Notes under the pieces: model-generated
Told to the model about the DNA's origin: nothing
Database searches by the model: none
Seen by the model: only the letters and a program-made list of their open reading frames with translations
Position numbers and translations under genes: made by a program
Shown: piece by piece, positions 5,369 to 9,003 of the stretch
Position numbering within the stretch: the first letter of the stretch is position 1
Layout: each line of letters opens with the position of its first letter
Source: Flavobacterium sp.
Lineage (GTDB): Bacteria; Bacteroidota; Bacteroidia; Flavobacteriales; Flavobacteriaceae
NCBI GenBank assembly: GCA_012032075.1
Contig: JAAURU010000123.1
Location: 1-9,003, forward strand
Direction of reading: 5' to 3'
Length of the DNA stretch: 9,003 nt

Positions 5369-7099
5369 TTATTGTACTTGAATTCCCTCTTTTTTAGTGT
5401 CTTTTAAAAATAACTGTATCACCAAAGAAATTAAAAAAGTTAGCATTACTCCAATAAAATTAAGCCATAAGTAACTTAATTTTTCATTGTCATCTGGTTG
5501 AATATGAATGGCAAAATAATAAATCACAAATATTATAGTTTGACTAATACAAGCACTAATGAATATTGCATTTCCTTTAATATATTTGATATAAAAACCA
5601 ACTAAGAATATTCCTAAAACTGTTCCATAAAATACAGAACCAATAATGTTTACCAACTGTATTAAATTCTCAAACAACGAACTTATGCAAGCAAAACCAA
5701 TAGCAACAATTCCCCAAAATAAAGTAAAATATTGTGTTGCATAAACATAATGTTTGTCTGATTTTTCTCCTACATTACGTTTGTAAATATCAATTGCAGT
5801 TGTTGCAGCTAATGAATTTAATCCAGAAGCACTTGATGACATTGCAGCACTAAATATTACAGCTAAAAGTAGTCCTAAAAGTCCTTTTGGTAAATAGTTA
5901 AGAATGAAATATAAAAAAACGTAATCTTTATCATTAGTTTCAGAACCAGAATCTACTTTTTTGATTATGCTTTTAGCATTTTCTCTTAAATCTTTCTCTT
6001 TTAATGATAAAGCAACCATTTGTTTTCTTAAGGTAGGGTTGTCAAAATCGTTATGTTGTAATTGTTCAATATAAATTTTATTAACTACCTTTTTTTCTTC
6101 ATTTATAACATGAAGTTTTTCTTCTATATTTTCATATTCTACTTTATATGTAGATTCTTTTACCTTGTTTACATTGTTTGGATTAAAGTGAAGCGGAGCA
6201 TCATTGAATTGAAAAAAAACAAAAACTAAAACTCCTGTTAGTAATATAAAAAATTGCATGGGTACTTTCAAAATACCATTCATAATTAAACCCATTTGGC
6301 TTTCTTTTACCGATTTACCTGATAAATAACGTCCTACTTGTGATTGGTCAGTTCCAAAATAGGATAACATCAAAAAGAAACCACCTGTGATTCCGCTCCA
6401 AAATGTGTATCTAGTTTCTGGATTATAAGAAAAATCTAGAATATCCATCTTCCCATTGGCTCCAGCCACATGCAAAACGTTTCCAAAATCTAAATCTTCT
6501 GGTAAATAATTTAAGATGAGGAAAAACGTTATAAACATTCCAGATAAGATGACAAACATTTGTTGTTTTTGTGTCACATTTACCGCTTTTGTCCCACCAG
6601 TTACTGTATAAATAATTACAAGTGTTCCAATAATGATATTTAACATAGTTAAATTCCAACCTAATAAAGCCGATAATATAATGGAAGGAGCATAAATAGT
6701 AATTCCAGTTCCTAAACCTCTTTGTATTAGAAATAGTATAGCTGCTAAAGTTCTGGTTCGAATATCAAAACGTTGCTCTAAATATTCGTAAGCGGTATAA
6801 ACTTTTAATTTGTGATAGATAGGAATGAAAGTGTAAGCAATAACAATCATCGCTAAAGGTAGCCCAAAATAAAATTGCACAAAACCCATTCCGTCATGAT
6901 ATGCTTGTCCTGGAGTTGATAAAAAGGTAATAGCACTCGCTTGAGTTGCCATAACAGAAAGCCCAACAGTAAACCAAGGAGTTTCATTATTGTCTAATAG
7001 ATAATCTTTTACATTTGCGCTTCCTTTGGTTTTTAATGCTCCATAAATAACAATAAAAAGTAAGGTACAAGATAGTACAATCCAATCTATATTTTCCAT
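5369..7099 (-). CDS. Sodium:solute symporter (SSS/SLC5 family)
   Basis: A 576-residue inner-membrane transporter expected to bring a solute into the cell with sodium. Hydrophobic segments occur at about 5-22, 44-63, 74-96, 118-146, 152-170, 180-200, 234-255, 275-298, 393-430, 455-475, 480-506, 511-532 and 545-566, as in the 13-14 helix SSS fold. GTDQSQVGRYLSGKS (249-263) is the family signature region. SAAMSSSASGLNSL (417-430) corresponds to the helix whose serines form the conserved Na2 sodium site (S421-S423). A charged, lysine- and glutamate-rich insert of about 85 residues (308-392) separates two helices, probably as an extramembrane coil. The substrate cannot be read from sequence. The gene follows a 27-residue membrane ORF by one base and a PIG-L deacetylase gene further upstream, suggesting an operon. 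The ATG at 7099 is chosen because helix 1 begins right after it. Confidence 0.93.
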   Translation of the reverse strand: MENIDWIVLSCTLLFIVIYGALKTKGSANVKDYLLDNNETPWFTVGLSVMATQASAITFLSTPGQAYHDGMGFVQFYFGLPLAMIVIAYTFIPIYHKLKVYTAYEYLEQRFDIRTRTLAAILFLIQRGLGTGITIYAPSIILSALLGWNLTMLNIIIGTLVIIYTVTGGTKAVNVTQKQQMFVILSGMFITFFLILNYLPEDLDFGNVLHVAGANGKMDILDFSYNPETRYTFWSGITGGFFLMLSYFGTDQSQVGRYLSGKSVKESQMGLIMNGILKVPMQFFILLTGVLVFVFFQFNDAPLHFNPNNVNKVKESTYKVEYENIEEKLHVINEEKKVVNKIYIEQLQHNDFDNPTLRKQMVALSLKEKDLRENAKSIIKKVDSGSETNDKDYVFLYFILNYLPKGLLGLLLAVIFSAAMSSSASGLNSLAATTAIDIYKRNVGEKSDKHYVYATQYFTLFWGIVAIGFACISSLFENLIQLVNIIGSVFYGTVLGIFLVGFYIKYIKGNAIFISACISQTIIFVIYYFAIHIQPDDNEKLSYLWLNFIGVMLTFLISLVIQLFLKDTKKEGIQVQ

Positions 7100-7100
7100 A

Positions 7101-7184
7101 TTAAGAATAGATTTCCATTAGTAAATAGAAAATTAAAATGAATAAAGCATTTAGTAGTAAAACGATACTATAGCTTTTTTCCAT
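7101..7184 (-). CDS. 27-residue single-span membrane protein upstream of the symporter
   Basis: An ATG at 7184 opens a 27-codon frame that ends at TAA 7103-7101. The peptide begins MEKSYSIVLLLNALF and ends LIFYLLMEIYS. Almost all of residues 7-26 is hydrophobic, enough for one membrane helix, with a charged N-terminus. One base separates its stop from the symporter ATG (TAA-T-ATG), so the two are probably translationally coupled, and its start lies 37 bases after the PIG-L stop. Small accessory subunits encoded beside sodium symporters are known (for example MetS of the MetPS methionine transporter), so a role in symporter stability or activity is a reasonable inference. An overlapping 10-codon ATG frame from 7200 is less likely. 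No family is recognised, and a frame this short needs conservation to confirm it. Confidence 0.6.
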   Translation of the reverse strand: MEKSYSIVLLLNALFILIFYLLMEIYS

Positions 7185-7221
7185 TGATTATTTTTTCCAT
7201 TTTTAAAGTTATTTTATTTAT

Positions 7222-9003
7222 CTAGTGAATGATATTAGCGAATAAGCGATAAGCTCCTGAAACACCTTCTGGTAACTCTCTAAAAAAACTTAAACCTGTG
7301 TAAATATAATTTCCTTTACCATATTTTGCAATTAATAATGCACCTTTTGTTTGTTCTTCACCATTATCAGCAGCAGCTAAAATAGGAGTGAAAGCTTTAT
7401 CCCATTTATTTGGATAATATAAACCTTGTTCTTGAATCCAATTTTCAAAGTCTTTTGTGGTTATTTTATTTGGTGTATTTAAAACTGGATTTTTGGGATC
7501 TAAAAAAGTAACCGTTGCGTTTTCATTAGTAACTCTATCACGAGAAATAGTTAAATCATAAGGTGCAATTTCTTTGGTAAGTAAGCCACTAGTTGTATTG
7601 TATTGTACTACAAGATTTCCACCATTTTCAACATACTTGAATAATTCCTTTTGCTTAAATTTTAACTCTTCAATGGTATTAAAAGCTCTAATTCCTAATA
7701 TGACAGCATCAAATTTTGATAAAGAAACCGCATTAATTTCATTAGGATTAATGTAAGTAATAGTATAACCAATGTTTTCCAAATATTTTCCAACTTCATC
7801 ACCAGCACCAACTAAATAACCAATGTTTTTACCTTTAGTTTGAATATCTAATTTAACTAATTTACCTTCTGAAGGTTGTAAAATAGTTTGTTTAGGAATA
7901 TGATTGTATTTAATTTCAACACACTCTAGTTGGTGTCTTTCAGATGTATTAGTAATTTCAACAGCAAAATCTGCATTACTTTCATTTTTTGGAGGAAAAA
8001 CTTTAAAACGTATGGTTTTCTCTTCACTTTTGGAAGTTATTGAAAATGGAACTTCAGTAGGTTCTACTTTCCAATCATTTGGTAAAACTAGCTTAGCAGT
8101 TCCAGTACTATTTTGTTTATTCGATTTTAATTTAACAATAATTTCTTTTGGAGTATTCGAATTGAAAATAGAAACTTTATTTTGAATTTCAGAAGTTACT
8201 TCTGGTAAAACCGAAAATGGAATATAATTTTCTCCTTTTTCCGGATCATTATTTTTATACACTAAGTTTTTTACGAAATCTATTCTTGTACCTTCAATTT
8301 CTACTGAAAAAACTATAGGAAATTGTAATTTTTCTTCTGGATAAATACGAATGGCTTTGTTTGAAACAGTGTACATTCCAACGGTTGGTTTTTCTTTTAA
8401 CCAAAATAAATTAGAATAGTCAACAGTAGTTGGCATTTTAAATTCTTTTTCTTGAAAAGTTACTTTTTCATTATTTGAAAGCGTATTTACTTTCGCTTTA
8501 GCTTCTTGGTTTAAAATACTGTAACCCAATAATTTTATTGCTGAATTACTTCTATTTACGGCTTCAAAGTTAATTGAAATGGATTCATTTTTGGTAGCAT
8601 TTTCAACCGAAGCAATAGCTTCTAAATATAAACCACTACAAGCTTCTATGATTTTAGAAATTTGTTTCGTTTTATATGTTTTCCAATGACTATCTTCTAG
8701 TTTTTGAATTAGTACATAAGCTTTTACTAATTGCGGAATGTGAACAAAAGGAGTTTTGAAATTAAAATTTGCCTGAACTTCATTTAAAATTTTACCAATA
8801 GCTTCTCCACCTTTAATTCTATTCCAAGAGGTATCAATTCCTTCAAAAATATTAGTTGGATTTGGTAAATTACCTTTAAAAGTTCTAAATATTCGGTTTC
8901 ATTTCCTCTTGAACCAGTTGATCCAAAACCTTGACATTTATGTTGGCTTCGACTTAAAGCAGCAATTTCGTGATTGCTTTTTCCTAATAATGGATAGAAA
9001 ACA
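7222..9003 (-). CDS. PIG-L/LmbE-type deacetylase, large multidomain form (5' partial, frameshifted)
   Basis: The gene enters from the right edge and stops with TAG at 7224-7222. The frame FYPLLGKSNHEIAALSRSQ, then HKCQGFGSTGSRG, read from 9002, is the tail of a PIG-L/LmbE deacetylase domain; the zinc-binding HPDD motif would lie outside the window. The frame breaks near 8875-8880, where one base is missing after TATTTAGAACTT. Restored, it continues LKGNLPNPTNIFEGIDTSW and stays open to the stop, 593 visible residues. The uninterrupted stretch from 8529 begins only at a TTG that is an internal leucine. After a helical linker come beta-rich Ig-like segments, then a Rossmann-like domain (IGYLVGAGDEVGKYLENIGY, DAVILGIRAFNT, GGNLVVQYNTTSG) resembling a glutamine-amidotransferase-like fold, ending GKGNYIYTGLSFFRELPEGV. 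PIG-L enzymes remove acetyl groups from N-acetylated sugars; this one's substrate is unknown. It is probably the first visible gene of an operon with the symporter. Confidence 0.88.

Noticed and set aside
5191..5397. Plus-strand ORF after the AraC stop
   Set aside because: It is an out-of-frame reading of the AraC C-terminal domain. The correct family sequence is in the adjacent frame.
7168..7200. 10-codon ORF from the ATG at 7200
   Set aside because: It encodes MEKIINGKKL only and overlaps the better 27-codon hydrophobic ORF, which alone abuts the symporter start.
7574..8185. Plus-strand ORFs opposite the PIG-L gene
   Set aside because: They are shadow frames of a conserved coding strand with no promoter or recognisable domain.

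Overview
The window looks like a chromosomal piece from a Bacteroidota organism, most likely a Flavobacteriaceae member. The DNA is AT-rich. Ribosome-binding sites are weak or absent. Three intergenic gaps carry the Bacteroidota-type -7 promoter box TAnnTTTG. The protein families (a DUF2911 protein, a light-cluster SDR/SRPBCC pair, and a long LmbE-type deacetylase next to an SSS symporter) are typical of that group. No rRNA, tRNA, CRISPR array, insertion sequence or phage gene was seen.

Layout: (1) 1-96, the end of an unidentified plus-strand reading frame. (2) 97-2764, minus strand: SRPBCC protein -> SDR -> class I photolyase, a set that resembles the light-responsive DNA-repair cluster of many bacteria. 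(3) 2902-3752, plus strand: an exported DUF2911 protein followed by a strong terminator. (4) 3898-4301, minus strand: a small exported protein of unknown function. (5) 4495-5366, plus strand: an AraC-family regulator preceded by a good promoter and an interrupted dyad that may be an operator. (6) 5369-9003, minus strand: a long PIG-L/LmbE-type deacetylase (its N-terminus lies beyond the window), then a tiny 27-residue membrane protein, then a sodium:solute symporter. These three sit so close together that they are probably one operon. The regulator ends two bases from the symporter, tail to tail.

Two cross-cutting observations matter for anyone using this sequence. First, five of the nine real genes (SRPBCC, DUF2911, the 4301 gene, AraC and PIG-L) are each broken by a one-base length change in a short homopolymer or low-complexity run. 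In each case the family sequence resumes at once in the neighbouring frame. This pattern points to uncorrected sequencing or assembly indels more than to decay, so I give restored gene spans. Second, the photolyase has visibly higher G+C and different codon choice from its neighbours, which suggests transfer, gene replacement or a chimeric join near 1414-1526.

The most interesting candidate for something undescribed is the 27-residue membrane protein at 7101-7184. It lies one base upstream of the symporter start and may be a small subunit of that transporter. I found no evidence for a larger novel system.
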